This document shows positions 8,901 through 17,190 of a stretch of DNA of 64,000 bases, one piece after another (position 1 is the stretch's first letter; the number at the start of each line of letters is the position of its first letter). A program made the position numbers and the translations under genes. The stretch is from Terrilactibacillus sp. S3-3 (lineage in GTDB: Bacteria; Bacillota; Bacilli; Bacillales; Sporolactobacillaceae): NCBI GenBank assembly GCA_030437565.1, contig CP129291.1:1240001-1304000 (forward strand), read 5' to 3'. The notes under the pieces were generated by a model, which did not search any database, was not told the origin of the DNA, and saw only the letters and a program-made list of their open reading frames with translations.

Positions 8901-9415
8901 TGCTTTTCCTCCTTCACTTGGTGCTTAATGAAATGGACATGATATGATCATGATCGCTGTCATAAGAGATCTTAATTAGTATAATCGTTTAATGCAGGTT
9001 CGATTCTTGTGTCTGTACGATAAAAGGGACAGACCTAAAGGCAAGCGGCTGTCGGTTCAATAGTTGTCCACTTAGCGGAGGTTAGCTGAATTTAGCGAAT
9101 GGATGTGGATGGAGGTTCGCGATCTATGATAAAAAAAGGTTAAGGCCAATGCGCTTTAGCAGGAGGATTTATGGTGAATTCTATTTGCAGGTCAAATCGC
9201 ATGGTTATCATATTATGGAATGTTATTGCCGGTAAAACGATTTAAAAAAATAGCATTGGCTCATCCACCGCCAATACTGGTGATGGCCACTTGCGCCATC
9301 CACTCTATATTCAGTGTAACCATTGAATATTAACTCATGATTAAGAGCTCGTTTAATTATTTATAAGAATTGAAAGAAGCAAGGACACTCGGGAAGGTGT
9401 CCAAAAAAGGAGGTT
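8901..9415. other. Intergenic region with one tiny candidate ORF
   Basis: No long coding frame. ATG 9171 has an excellent AGGAGG site 5 bases away and opens a 24-codon frame ending at 9245 (MVNSICRSN then a short hydrophobic stretch). It may be a real micropeptide or chance. A hairpin GGACAC/GTGTCC at 9383-9402 is placed to terminate the minus-strand YjcZ gene at 9416. Confidence 0.35.
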
Positions 9416-9541
9416 TTAAGGTGCAGGATTGCGGTGCTGTTTTGAATACCAGAATGCGGCACCAACGATAATAAGCAAAATGAATAGGACAACGAGCAGT
9501 GCAAAGCCGCTGCCGTAGCCGACACCATCAGGATACCCCAT
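9416..9541 (-). CDS. YjcZ-family sporulation microprotein
   Basis: A 41-residue third paralog: MGYPDGVGYGSGFALLVVLF, continuing ILLIIVGAAFW with a basic C-terminus SKQHRNPAP not present in the other two. GAGGAGGTG lies 7 bases upstream of the ATG, identical to the other copies. It lies between the two GerA-type genes. Confidence 0.85.
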   Translation of the reverse strand: MGYPDGVGYGSGFALLVVLFILLIIVGAAFWYSKQHRNPAP

Positions 9542-9819
9542 ATTTAGGCACCTCCTCATATCATGATAAAGGCAGTATATGAGCGGAGAGGCTGAAGGTA
9601 AGGGTGAATGAATGAGGATAATCGCCTGTTTACTGGAAAAGATTAAGCTCAGGGATTTGATGTTAGATGTTACGGATATTAAAAGGAAATGGATACGAAT
9701 CGGCTCGGCTTCACTCACATTTCTTTATAAAATCTTTACAAGTTCAGCGTATAACCAGCACATTGAAATGGTATGATCATGATGTTGTCTCAAGTAGGTC
9801 ACAGTTCACTCATGGTTTT

Positions 9820-9853
9820 AGCCCATTTCGATGGGCTTTTTTTTTTTTTTTTT
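9820..9853 (+). terminator. Rho-independent terminator
   Basis: AGCCCAT-TTCG-ATGGGCT followed by a very long T tract. No plus-strand gene is recognised upstream of it. Confidence 0.75.
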
Positions 9854-9937
9854 ATGAACTGCCTGCGGGAAAGAGAAAGATATTTTAACCCTTTTTTAAT
9901 AAACGAGTCTTAAAGTTAGAAATAAGAGGTGATTGAT

Positions 9938-10027
9938 TTGGAAAGATTATCGAAGGCAGCGGCAGGACTGTTAATTTTCGGGACAACATTCATCATAACC
10001 ACCGCTGCGATTATCAGCAATTGGTAG
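9938..10027 (+). CDS. 29-residue single-helix membrane peptide
   Basis: TTG 9938 follows AAGAGGTG by 6 bases and opens a frame beginning MERLSKAAAGLLIFGTTFI, mostly one transmembrane helix, ending SNW. Such tiny helices are frequent in spore-forming Bacillales. Function unknown; supported only by the ribosome site and composition. Confidence 0.45.
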   Translation: MERLSKAAAGLLIFGTTFIITTAAIISNW

Positions 10028-10118
10028 CATTAGGGGATTTCTTGGTGCGAAAATAATTCCCTCATTGACCACAAATTTGAAAGCCTGACCAGCGAAATCC
10101 CTTGAAGAAAAACGCATA

Positions 10119-11666
10119 TTATTTTGTTTTTTTCCCTTTAGGCGTGTTGTCTTTGGAAAATATCATCTCCGGCCGCTGCGTTTTTTGCCCTGCCGGCAGC
10201 CTGATTATCGCCGATAGGGCGTTCTTCAGGTTAAGATTCGCGAACATTTCAAAATAAGGAAAGCCAAAGGTTCTAATATTGCACACATAAACGACGATAA
10301 AGAAGAATGACAAAATATCCCCGTATAAACCAAACAATGAGGCAAAAATAATGGTGACGATCCGCAGCAGGCCTACGGCTCCGACAAGCGTTTGATTGAC
10401 AAATGTAAAGGTTGAAATCGTTGAAACGGCAATGACAACCATCATGGCCGGGCTTGTTAGACGGGCTTCGATCGCTGCTTCGCCGATAATCAGGGCGCCG
10501 ACAACGCTCAGCGTGGAACCGATCGCCTCCGGCATATGCAGTTCGGCCTCTCTGAACAGCTCAAACATCATCAAAATAACGAGCGCTTCAAGCCCCGTCG
10601 GCAGCGGCAAGCCGCGTCGTGATTCGACGACGGGAGCAAGCAGGGAGAGCGGCAGCTGATTTTGGTGAAAGGTTGTGATCGCGACCCAAAAAGCAGGCAA
10701 ATAAGCGGCAAAGAGAATGCCGACTACTCTCCAAAGCCGCTCAAAAGAGCTGTAAACCGGCGAATATTCGCCGTCCTCCGATGATTTTAAGAGGTAAAAT
10801 AAGTTTATCGGCACGATGTTTGCGTAAGCGGTGCCGTCGACAAGAATCACACAGCGCCCGCTTACTAAACTTTTCACGGCAAAATCCGGGCGTCCTGTAT
10901 AAGAGTGCTTCGGCATGAGATACGGTTTTTTATCAATCAGTTCCATCAGCTGATTGCCGCTGTAAATCGCGTCGACATCGATGTTTTTCAGACAGTGTCT
11001 GACCTGATCGACAATGTGTTTGCTGGCGATATCATCCATGAACAGAAGAGCGACATTTGTCCGCGACCGCTTGCCAACTTCATATTTTTCTACATTCAGT
11101 GAGGAAGTCCGGAGACGTTTGCGGACAAGGGCGATGTTGATGGCCAAGTCTTCAATAAAACCGTCCCTCGGTCCTTTTACAATCACTTCTGTTTTTGTTT
11201 CTTCCGGGTTTCTCTGCGGTCTCTTGGCGATGTCAGCAGAGAAAAGCAGCTGATTGGTTTTAAAAAGCAGCAGGAGTTTCCCTGAAAAGACATCCCCAAT
11301 TATTTCTTCTTGTCAGTCGCCAGGGCCAGATCCGGCAAATGCAGGGATTGCAAAACCAGCTCATTTGTGATTGGCGTTTCTTTATTATCCTGAAAAAAAT
11401 GGTCGAGTTTTAAGTAGACGGATTGATTCAGCAGTTCTTTGTCAATCATCCCTTCGCAGCTGATGAGGACGACATCAGACCCGTGTTGGCCAAATTCCAT
11501 TCTCTGAAAGTGGACGTCTGAACAATTGGCAAACAATTGATGCAAAGCCTCTTCACTCATCGCCGGCTGTTTTGTTTTTTTTTTCTTTTTCCTCAGCGAA
11601 CGAGTTTATTAAGCTCTTTTGCTTTTTGTTTTTTGGCAGCTTGATTCGCGGCTTTTTTGGATCCAT
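10119..11666 (-). CDS. GerA-family spore germination protein, second paralog (frame breaks)
   Basis: ATG 11666 opens a lysine-rich start (MDPKKPRIKLPKNKK); after a break in an A run near 11575 it continues as MSEEALHQLFANCSDVHF. A second break near 11300 leads into a 355-residue frame with DGFIEDLAINIALVRKRL, HPDFAVKS-like, LPAFWVAITTFHQNQLPLS, PLPTGLEALVILMMFELFREAE and SLFGLYGDILSFFF. It is closely similar to the gene at 7316-8900, so the pair is a local duplication. No GerB or GerC partner is nearby. Expected in the spore inner membrane. Confidence 0.88.
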
Positions 11667-12004
11667 ATTTTTTCCCTTCTACATTCGGCGTATTAAAACG
11701 GCGTAACTAGAAACAAGATAAAAAGCCAAATGCTTACTGGAGATGATTTTATGAAATACACGGTCATTTTTTTTTTTTAGTATAAGCATTTGAGCAAAAA
11801 TCATCCCAGTCCGGCAATTATCCCCCATTAACGGGCAGTAAGATTCCCGCCTCAAGGGTTTAATGAATTCGAAGAAGGCAGGTGGGAGACAACTGCTCGT
11901 AAAAGCCCGATTGGCTCTCGGTTTTTTGAACAGGGCTTTCTTCTTAAAGAGAAGCGAAGGGACCTAAAGCATCACAGTAAAAAGCGCGCCTTTTAAATTA
12001 TATA
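11667..12004. other. Intergenic region containing a partial repeat copy
   Basis: Apart from the repeat at 11816-11926 no coding frame or RNA is recognised. A T run at 11769-11779 is followed by TAGTATAAG. Confidence 0.5.
11816..11926 (+). mobile_element. Dispersed palindromic repeat, left-end portion
   Basis: AATTATCCCCCATTAACGGG opens the copy, followed by the conserved AAGATTCCCGCCTCAAGGG, TGAATTCGAAGAAGGC and GGTGGGAGACAACTGC blocks. These match the reverse complement of 1960-2075 and 52820-52919. The other terminal hairpin (AATCAGTGGGG type) is absent or diverged. Confidence 0.65.
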
Positions 12005-12033
12005 TTGACACATAGTAATCATATGTATATACT
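12005..12033 (+). promoter_or_regulatory. Sigma-A promoter of the S-box transcript
   Basis: TTGACA (12005-12010) and TATACT (12028-12033) are separated by exactly 17 bases, about 30 bases before the riboswitch. Confidence 0.8.
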
Positions 12034-12064
12034 ATGAATAACGATTTCCTATAAATGGTTTTGT

Positions 12065-12218
12065 CTTATCGAGAGTGGTGGAGGGAGCTGGCCCGATGAT
12101 ATCCGGCAACCACTGTTAGACAGCAAGGTGCCAATTCCAGCAAGCGAAGTTGCTTGAAAGATAGGATGTATAGTTATAGTTACCGTCAACTTCTTATCTT
12201 TTTGATAAGAGTTTTTTT
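12065..12218 (+). ncRNA. SAM-I (S-box) riboswitch with terminator
   Basis: The aptamer shows CTTATCGAGAGTGGTGGAGG, the core CTGGCCCGATGATATCCGGC, AAGGTGCCAATTCCAGCA and the closing GATAGG strand near 12165. A terminator follows at 12188-12217 (CTTATC and GATAAG around TTTTT, then seven T). High S-adenosylmethionine should stop transcription before the acyl-CoA dehydrogenase-like gene, tying that gene to sulfur supply. Confidence 0.93.
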
Positions 12219-12285
12219 ATGAAAAATTTTTGGAAAGGTTTCACATCATTTGGTTAATAAAAAAGAGAGAGGGAGAGGAAATAAG

Positions 12286-13440
12286 ATGACAAATTTTGTG
12301 AAAAATGAAAACAAGCGTACTTTCTTTCTGTTCTTCAAGAGCTAACGCCGGCTTTTGCGAAACGTGCTTTTGAAAATGATCGAACCGGCACTTTTCCTTT
12401 TGAAAATCTTGAAGATCTAAAAAAAGCTGGTTATACGCAAAAACCTTTGGAAGATGATTTTTCACTTTACGACTTTGTTCTGTTTCAGGAAGAAATCGCC
12501 CACGGAGACGGAGCAACGGCTCTGGCGATCGGCTGGCATGTCGGTTTGGCTTTTGATCTGATCAAACACAAGGATTGGAAAAAAGAGTCATTGGATTTTT
12601 TCATTGACCAGCTTCGTCAAAATAAAATCTTCAATTATATTGCCACTGAGAAGAAAACAGGCAGCCCGGCAAGAGGCGGCAAACCGGTTACGACGGCCCG
12701 GCGTTCGGCAGGCGGCTGGATCGTCAACGGCGAGAAATCCTTTGCGACCATGGCGCCGGCACTGGATTATTTTGTTATCACGGCATCGATTGAAGGCACG
12801 GACGATATAGGTAATTTTTTGATCCCAGCGACCGCTCATGGCGTTTTCATAAAAGAGACATGGGACAGCATCGCCATGCGGGCCACTGCCAGTCATGATC
12901 TCGCTTTTGATAATGTCCATGTGCCCGAGTATGGTTTTGCGGAAAGGGTCAGTAAGGAAAAAAAAAAAAACAAAGGAATGGTATTTAAATGTCCCGGCTG
13001 TTTATTTGGGGATCGCCCGGGCGGCGCGGGACGAGGCGATTCGGTTTGCCCAAAGTTATATCCCAAACAGCGTGACTGAGCCCATTGCTTCTTTGCCGCA
13101 TGTACAGGAAAAAATTGGTGAAATTGAGGCCTTATTGCTGCAGGCTCAATATGTGCTGTTCTCTGTGGCACAGAAGTTTGATGAAGCAAATGAAGAAGAA
13201 AAATGGGAATTAGTTCCCGATTTAAGCTTTACAAAATATGCGGTGACAAACGGTGCTTTAAAAATTGTTGACAAAGCGATGCGGATTGTCGGGGCGCATA
13301 GTCTAAGAGAGTCGAGCCCGCTGGCACGTTACTATCGCGATGTGCGCGCGGGTCTGCATAATCCGCCGCCGGATGATGTGATATTAAAAACGCTTGCTGA
13401 AAAAGCATTGGCGCTCAAAGCAGAAGTATTAACAAAATAA
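12286..13440 (+). CDS. ydbM: Acyl-CoA dehydrogenase family protein, YdbM-like (frame breaks)
   Basis: ATG 12286 (MTNFVKNE) breaks near 12320; the main frame then runs FEDDFSLYDF-like, EIAHGDGATALAIGWHVG, GGWIVNGEKSFATMAPALDYF (flavin/substrate pocket of acyl-CoA dehydrogenases) and SIAMRATASHDLAFDNVHVP. A poly-A break near 12960 leads to the helical C-terminal domain with MRIVGAHSLRESSPLARYYRDVRAGLHNPP. About 380 residues. In B. subtilis YdbM belongs to the CymR sulfur regulon; here the S-box gives the same physiological link. A role like the SfnB/DszC flavoenzymes in using organic sulfur is inference; true acyl-CoA oxidation is the alternative. Confidence 0.85.
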
Positions 13441-13542
13441 TGGTCAGGCGATCCGGCGACAAAAAAAAAACGCGCAGATTAAGCATTTTTTAAGAATCGG
13501 GCGTTATTCTATATGTGTTCATTAAATAATAACTCCCTCATT

Positions 13543-13571
13543 AATAAGCCTTTTTCAGGCTTATTTTTTTC
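13543..13571 (+). terminator. Rho-independent terminator
   Basis: AATAAGCC and GGCTTATT pair around TTTTTCA, followed by a T tract; likely ends the S-box transcript. Confidence 0.85.
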
Positions 13572-13628
13572 GAAAAAATTTTAGGAGAAATTTGCTAAAA
13601 ATCATACAAAAAAAGGGATGAATAGTGT

Positions 13629-13686
13629 TATTATGAATGTACAGCATGCATCACTCCTTCAGAGCCCGAAATTGGGGCTCTTTTTT
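13629..13686 (+). promoter_or_regulatory. Possible short terminated transcript
   Basis: A TATTAT box (13629-13634) is followed about 27 bases later by a strong terminator (AGAGCCC / GGGGCTC then six T, 13661-13686). No good -35 box is seen. If active it would yield an RNA of about 45-50 bases, or this is simply a terminator. Confidence 0.3.
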
Positions 13687-13753
13687 AATCTTTAGGTCTG
13701 TGTTCAAATTCAGGCTGAACTGAATACACGAAAAAAGAAACCCCCGATCATGT

Positions 13754-14230
13754 TTATAACTGATCGAGGGCTTTCTTTAGTTTTAGGTTAGATACCTGCA
13801 CTGCTTTTGACTTTCTTCTGTGGCGGTACTGCAGCCATTGAAAACGGATAAAACAGCCGATGCAGAAACCTAATATCGCAATAAAAGCTGCCAGAAAGAC
13901 GATGGTCGTAAAAATAATAGCGACAAGACTCCAGTTCAAGAGATAGCTGATAAAACCAATCGCCAGGCAGGAGACCGCAATGATTTGATTGAACTTTTGC
14001 TGATCGCGATCTTCAGGTATATAAGCCGAGGCCTGCTTTCTCAAGAATCTTTTGGCAATGACCATGATCGGATTAAATTTAAAAAGGAGTCCGGAAAGTC
14101 CTGAAAGTAATGGAATGAGAAGGATCCATGACCAGCCGGTCAGCCACGTCGCTATGACGCTGAGCACAATCACCACCCATTGATTCGTTCGGACAAGCGG
14201 GCGAGGGATGGATTGAGGACGCTCGGTCAT
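13754..14230 (-). CDS. DUF4395 membrane protein
   Basis: About 158 residues starting MTERPQSIPRPLVRTNQW, the typical DUF4395 opening, with four hydrophobic segments (residues 20-45, 85-125) and a basic linker FLRKQ. The stop codon lies inside the stem of a terminator (GATCAG/CTGATC type, tail into 13741). Function of the family is unknown; some members sit near thioredoxin-like genes, which is not the case here. I prefer ATG 14230 over an upstream in-frame codon because of the AAAGGTG site. Confidence 0.8.
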   Translation of the reverse strand: MTERPQSIPRPLVRTNQWVVIVLSVIATWLTGWSWILLIPLLSGLSGLLFKFNPIMVIAKRFLRKQASAYIPEDRDQQKFNQIIAVSCLAIGFISYLLNWSLVAIIFTTIVFLAAFIAILGFCIGCFIRFQWLQYRHRRKSKAVQVSNLKLKKALDQL

Positions 14231-14310
14231 CAAAATCACACCTTTCGTATATGAATATAAACATTTTACTCCTTTTTTTCGCGTTTGTTAAATGTTTTTG
14301 AAAACCAATC

Positions 14311-14350
14311 AAATCAAAACCACCCTTTTGAAGGGTGGTTTTGATTTTTA
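14311..14350. terminator. Bidirectional terminator
   Basis: AAACCACCC-TTTTGAA-GGGTGGTTTT flanked by A and T tracts on both sides. It lies between the two minus-strand membrane genes and should end the gene at 14410-15050. Confidence 0.8.
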
Positions 14351-14409
14351 ATGGAGCATAACGGCACGGAAAGGTTGAAAAGTTATCAGCTATCGGCATT
14401 CAATTTTTG

Positions 14410-15050
14410 CTAAATGGATAAATCCGTCTCTTTTATCATTGAAATTTTATGAATAACAAGTTCGGCGGTAAGCAGATCTAATAGGATAGCACCATAAACA
14501 GCGGCAATATAACTTGCAACAAAGGTCATGCCAAGACCGCTGTGAAAAAGAAAGCCGAGCAAGTGAATAAACAGGTTGGTAAAGCAAAAAGCATAACTTC
14601 GAATCATCCACCGCCGATGCCGCTCAACCTGGCCTTTTTTTATTTTGATAAAGGCCATTAAGGTAATAAACGGCCACAAGAGATTAATCAAATCAAACGC
14701 GATGCTGCTGATTCGCCCTCCTGTTGAAGACGGAGCCATATATCCGGAAGTCAGGCAGATAACGAAAACACCAATCATATAGATATAGCCGTTCATATGG
14801 TGTAAGTGCGGCGCTTTCTTAAAATCGTTGAAAAATTCAATATTCCCGAAAACATGGTTATACTTGCGGACAAGACATGGGTATGCATAACAGTTAACCA
14901 AACAGGAAGATAAACCGGGTGAACGACATTGGTTTTTTGCTTTAAAAAATTAGTATCGCTGGGATTATAAAAGAGATTTAAATAGATAAAAAAAGCGATA
15001 TAAAGAAGAGAGCCAGCCAATATTAAGTAATACAAATATTTTTTTTTCAT
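14410..15050 (-). CDS. DUF2306 membrane protein (frame break)
   Basis: The start MKKKYLYYLILAGSLLYIAF and HPVYLPVWLTVMHTHVLSASITMFSG, then after a break near 14800 the segment HHMNGYIYMIGVFVICLTSGYMA, HRRWMIRSYAFCFTNLFIHLL. Multiple helices with conserved His pairs (MHTH, HHMNGYIY, HRRWMIRSY) match DUF2306 proteins, possibly heme-binding. About 213 residues in total. Function unknown. Confidence 0.75.
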
Positions 15051-15451
15051 TGAATAACCTCGATAAAAAAATATGATGGGGATGGCAGCGATAAAGTCGA
15101 AGTGAAACTGTAAGATTTGCAGTTATAGCTTACCATGTCATTTTATACGATAAAATGATAAAATAATTTTACGATATAGTGAATCTTGGAAGCCGGGATA
15201 TTTTCTGCGCTTTTGAGGGAGTAAAACAGATTTTGCGGCACCCGGATGATGACAATCAGCAGCTGCCGCAAACACGGTTCCTGTTGCGAATGATCAAAAG
15301 GCCGAAGCAGGAGCAAAGTCATTCGGACGCACGACAAGGCGTTCCAAAAGCGGGGGAAAGGCTTCTGCGGATGAGAGCCGGCGCTTTTTTTTTTTCCGTC
15401 CTGTTTAGTTACGATTTTCATATAGTTGTGCAGTTTTGGAGGGAATTTGAT
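15051..15451. other. Intergenic region, no supported gene
   Basis: Frames are open on both strands for 80-90 codons, but none has a ribosome site or recognisable protein character. The plus frame is continuous with the HAD gene at 15452, whose own GGAGGG site marks the true start. Repeated GATAAAATGATAAAATAA-type AT-rich sequence lies at 15145-15175. Confidence 0.5.
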
Positions 15452-16159
15452 ATGGGATTTGACATTGCACTCTTTGATTTTGACGGTACATTAGCTGATA
15501 CGAGGCAGTGCAGCATTTTAGCCACCAGAAAAACATTTAAGTACTATCATTTACCGATTCCGTCGGATCAACGAATTCTGCGGGGAATGGGAATACCGCT
15601 CGACATTGATTTGCTGAGAATGGTGGGCCGGCCTATGCAAAAAAATGAGATACAGGAATTATTGGCCACTTTCCGTTTTTTTTTTTTTTATCAACGGCTG
15701 GAAAAGACAACGATCGCTGTTTTTCCGCACATTCCCGATGTATTGGAAACGTTAAAAAGGAGTCATGTCGCGATTGCGCTGGTTACAAGTAAAAGCAGCG
15801 AAGTTGTTAAACGAAATGTCGGAGCGCTGAAACTTGGCAAATGGCTGGATACAATGATCTGCGGGGACGAAGGAATGGGGATCCGCCCAAAACCGGCTCC
15901 AGATGGCGTATTTGCCGCCTTGAGGAAACTGGGCAGGCCGTCCGGAACCGATGCCATCGTGATCGGCGATGCGGTCCATGATATTAAAATGGGGCATGCA
16001 GCCGGTGTCAAAACATGCGCTGTAACTTGGGGCGCAGGAAACAGGCGTGAGCTTGAATCCATGCATCCCGATTATCTGCTGTCTAATCCAAGCGATCTTG
16101 TTCCTGTTATTCTGGGATGGCAAGAACGGCGCGCAAGTTCACTGGTACAAATGACTTGA
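15452..16159 (+). CDS. HAD-superfamily phosphatase, phosphoglycolate-phosphatase type
   Basis: 235 residues from ATG 15452 after TTGGAGGGAA. HAD motif I is DFDGTLADT, motif II is LVTSKS, motif III is KPAPDGVFAALRKLG, and motif IV GDAVHDIKMGHAAG. The helical cap lies between residues 20 and 90 and includes a T-rich tract encoding four Phe (near 15680) that may be inflated by sequencing error. Similar to PpaX/Gph enzymes that hydrolyse phosphoglycolate or pyrophosphate; substrate cannot be read from sequence. It stands alone. Confidence 0.85.
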   Translation: MGFDIALFDFDGTLADTRQCSILATRKTFKYYHLPIPSDQRILRGMGIPLDIDLLRMVGRPMQKNEIQELLATFRFFFFYQRLEKTTIAVFPHIPDVLETLKRSHVAIALVTSKSSEVVKRNVGALKLGKWLDTMICGDEGMGIRPKPAPDGVFAALRKLGRPSGTDAIVIGDAVHDIKMGHAAGVKTCAVTWGAGNRRELESMHPDYLLSNPSDLVPVILGWQERRASSLVQMT

Positions 16160-16207
16160 AAACGATTTGGTTCTTTAAAAAGCCACTAGTAACATCGCTT
16201 CATTGAG

Positions 16208-16244
16208 GTAAAAAGAAGACCGCCGGAATTTTTATTCCGACGGG
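16208..16244 (-). terminator. Terminator of the PepSY-like gene
   Basis: CCGCCGGAA pairs with TTCCGACGGG around TTTTTA; on the minus strand a T-rich tail follows (TCTTCTTTTT). Confidence 0.7.
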
Positions 16245-16255
16245 CCTGTCCGTTA

Positions 16256-16701
16256 TTATCCTTCTGCTGTTTCTTTGTGAGCGATCAGCAATTTTTTTTT
16301 TTTCGGTTAGCTTTCCAAATGATCGCCGACATCGCGAGTCCGGTAACCGTTAAAATGAGCATTCCAAAGCCGGCAATTAAACCGATAATGCCTGAATGCA
16401 AGCTTCTCATCGTACCCCCAAAGGAAGAACCGCCGCGATCGCCTCCTCCTTGAAAATTGCCCCCGCTTGGCGGAGAACCGCTTCCCGATTGATTAAACGC
16501 CGGCGGCTGTGATGATGATTGGGCGCTTGAGCCGCCGCTAGCGCTCTGATTACCTGATTGTGAAAAAGATGATTTTGCCACAGTGTGTTTTTCCCCGGTT
16601 TCCTGAAAATACATATAGATGCCCGTAATGGATTCTATTAACAGAAAAATGGATGTGATCACACCAATCCAAAAAAAATGGATTCTTTTGACTTTCCGCA
16701 T
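16256..16701 (-). CDS. PepSY-associated-type membrane protein with Ser/Gly/Gln linker (frame break)
   Basis: MRKVKRIHFFWIGVITSIFLL opens a first helix with EsitGIYMYFQ, then a low-complexity loop of about 60 residues rich in S, Q and G, then RSLHSGIIGLIAGFGMLILTVTGL, the helix pattern with HSGI of PepSY-associated proteins. The frame is cut in an A run near 16297; adding a base gives KKKKLLIAHKETAEG and a stop at 16256, just before a terminator, which I prefer. Possible heme/flavin or iron-reduction role, as apbE-linked PepSY proteins have, is inference. Confidence 0.65.
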
Positions 16702-16891
16702 GATTTTTCCCCTTTGTTAAATTGTATTTATTGGCTACTAGTAATATAGAGAAGGTTTCTTAAAAATTGCTTAAAGGTTTGGCTCGTTTACATACAGAAA
16801 GGGGTATGAAATAAAAAATCAGTCTGAGTGCAAGAAACGAAATAGGCTTTCATACGATAAAATAAAATGATCACGACATGGAGCGATTTTT

Positions 16892-16963
16892 GTGGTGAAG
16901 CGGATCGATGTTGACATTTCGGCGTTTACATTAAAACTTTATGACGGAAACCGTCTCGTTAAG
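16892..16963 (+). pseudogene. L,D-transpeptidase start, truncated by repeat
   Basis: GTG 16892 opens VVKRIDVDISAFTLKLYDGN followed by RLVK, which resembles the first beta strands of YkuD-type L,D-transpeptidases (I-V-D-x-S-x-F-x-L-x-L-Y). Directly after RLVK the sequence is repeat DNA shared with 1930-1960, and translation stops at 16990. No catalytic HGT or CxxH region is found nearby, so only the first 24 codons remain. Confidence 0.4.
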
Positions 16964-17040
16964 GTGCCACATCCTGTGGGCCGCGACTAACAATCAGTGG
17001 GAATGGAAGAAAACCCCCACTGATTGAAGTTTCACTTTAT
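16961..17040 (+). mobile_element. Dispersed palindromic repeat, right-end portion
   Basis: AAGGTGCCACATCCTGTGGG, then AATCAGTGGG and CCCCCACTGATT forming a hairpin, ending GAAGTTTCACTTTAT. It matches the terminal part of the copies at 1888, 35073 and 52757 but lacks the other half. Confidence 0.65.
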
Positions 17041-17190
17041 ATCAATCTATTGAATCTCGGGGCCTGGCTCAAGTTGACTCTTTAACTTGGCTTAGCATTT
17101 TCGGGAACTTCAGACTTCATTTTTTCGTTATTAAATCAAGAAGATTTTTTGCAGCCGGAATTGAAAAAAACGACAGGGAGGAAGACCGTC

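Larger units (their letters stand above)
16702..17190. other. Intergenic region with gene remnant and repeat
   Basis: Contains the start of an L,D-transpeptidase-like gene (16892-16963) that runs into a repeat copy (16961-17040). Beyond 17041 the sequence does not continue the gene. Confidence 0.5.

Noticed and set aside
15051..15451. N-terminal extension or separate gene before the HAD phosphatase
   Set aside because: The open frame has no family similarity and no ribosome site, while ATG 15452 has GGAGGG and begins with the family's DFDGTLADT region.
17149..17190. Upstream start of the large membrane protein
   Set aside because: The AGGGAGGAA site fits ATG 17191, and the preceding codons are not protein-like.
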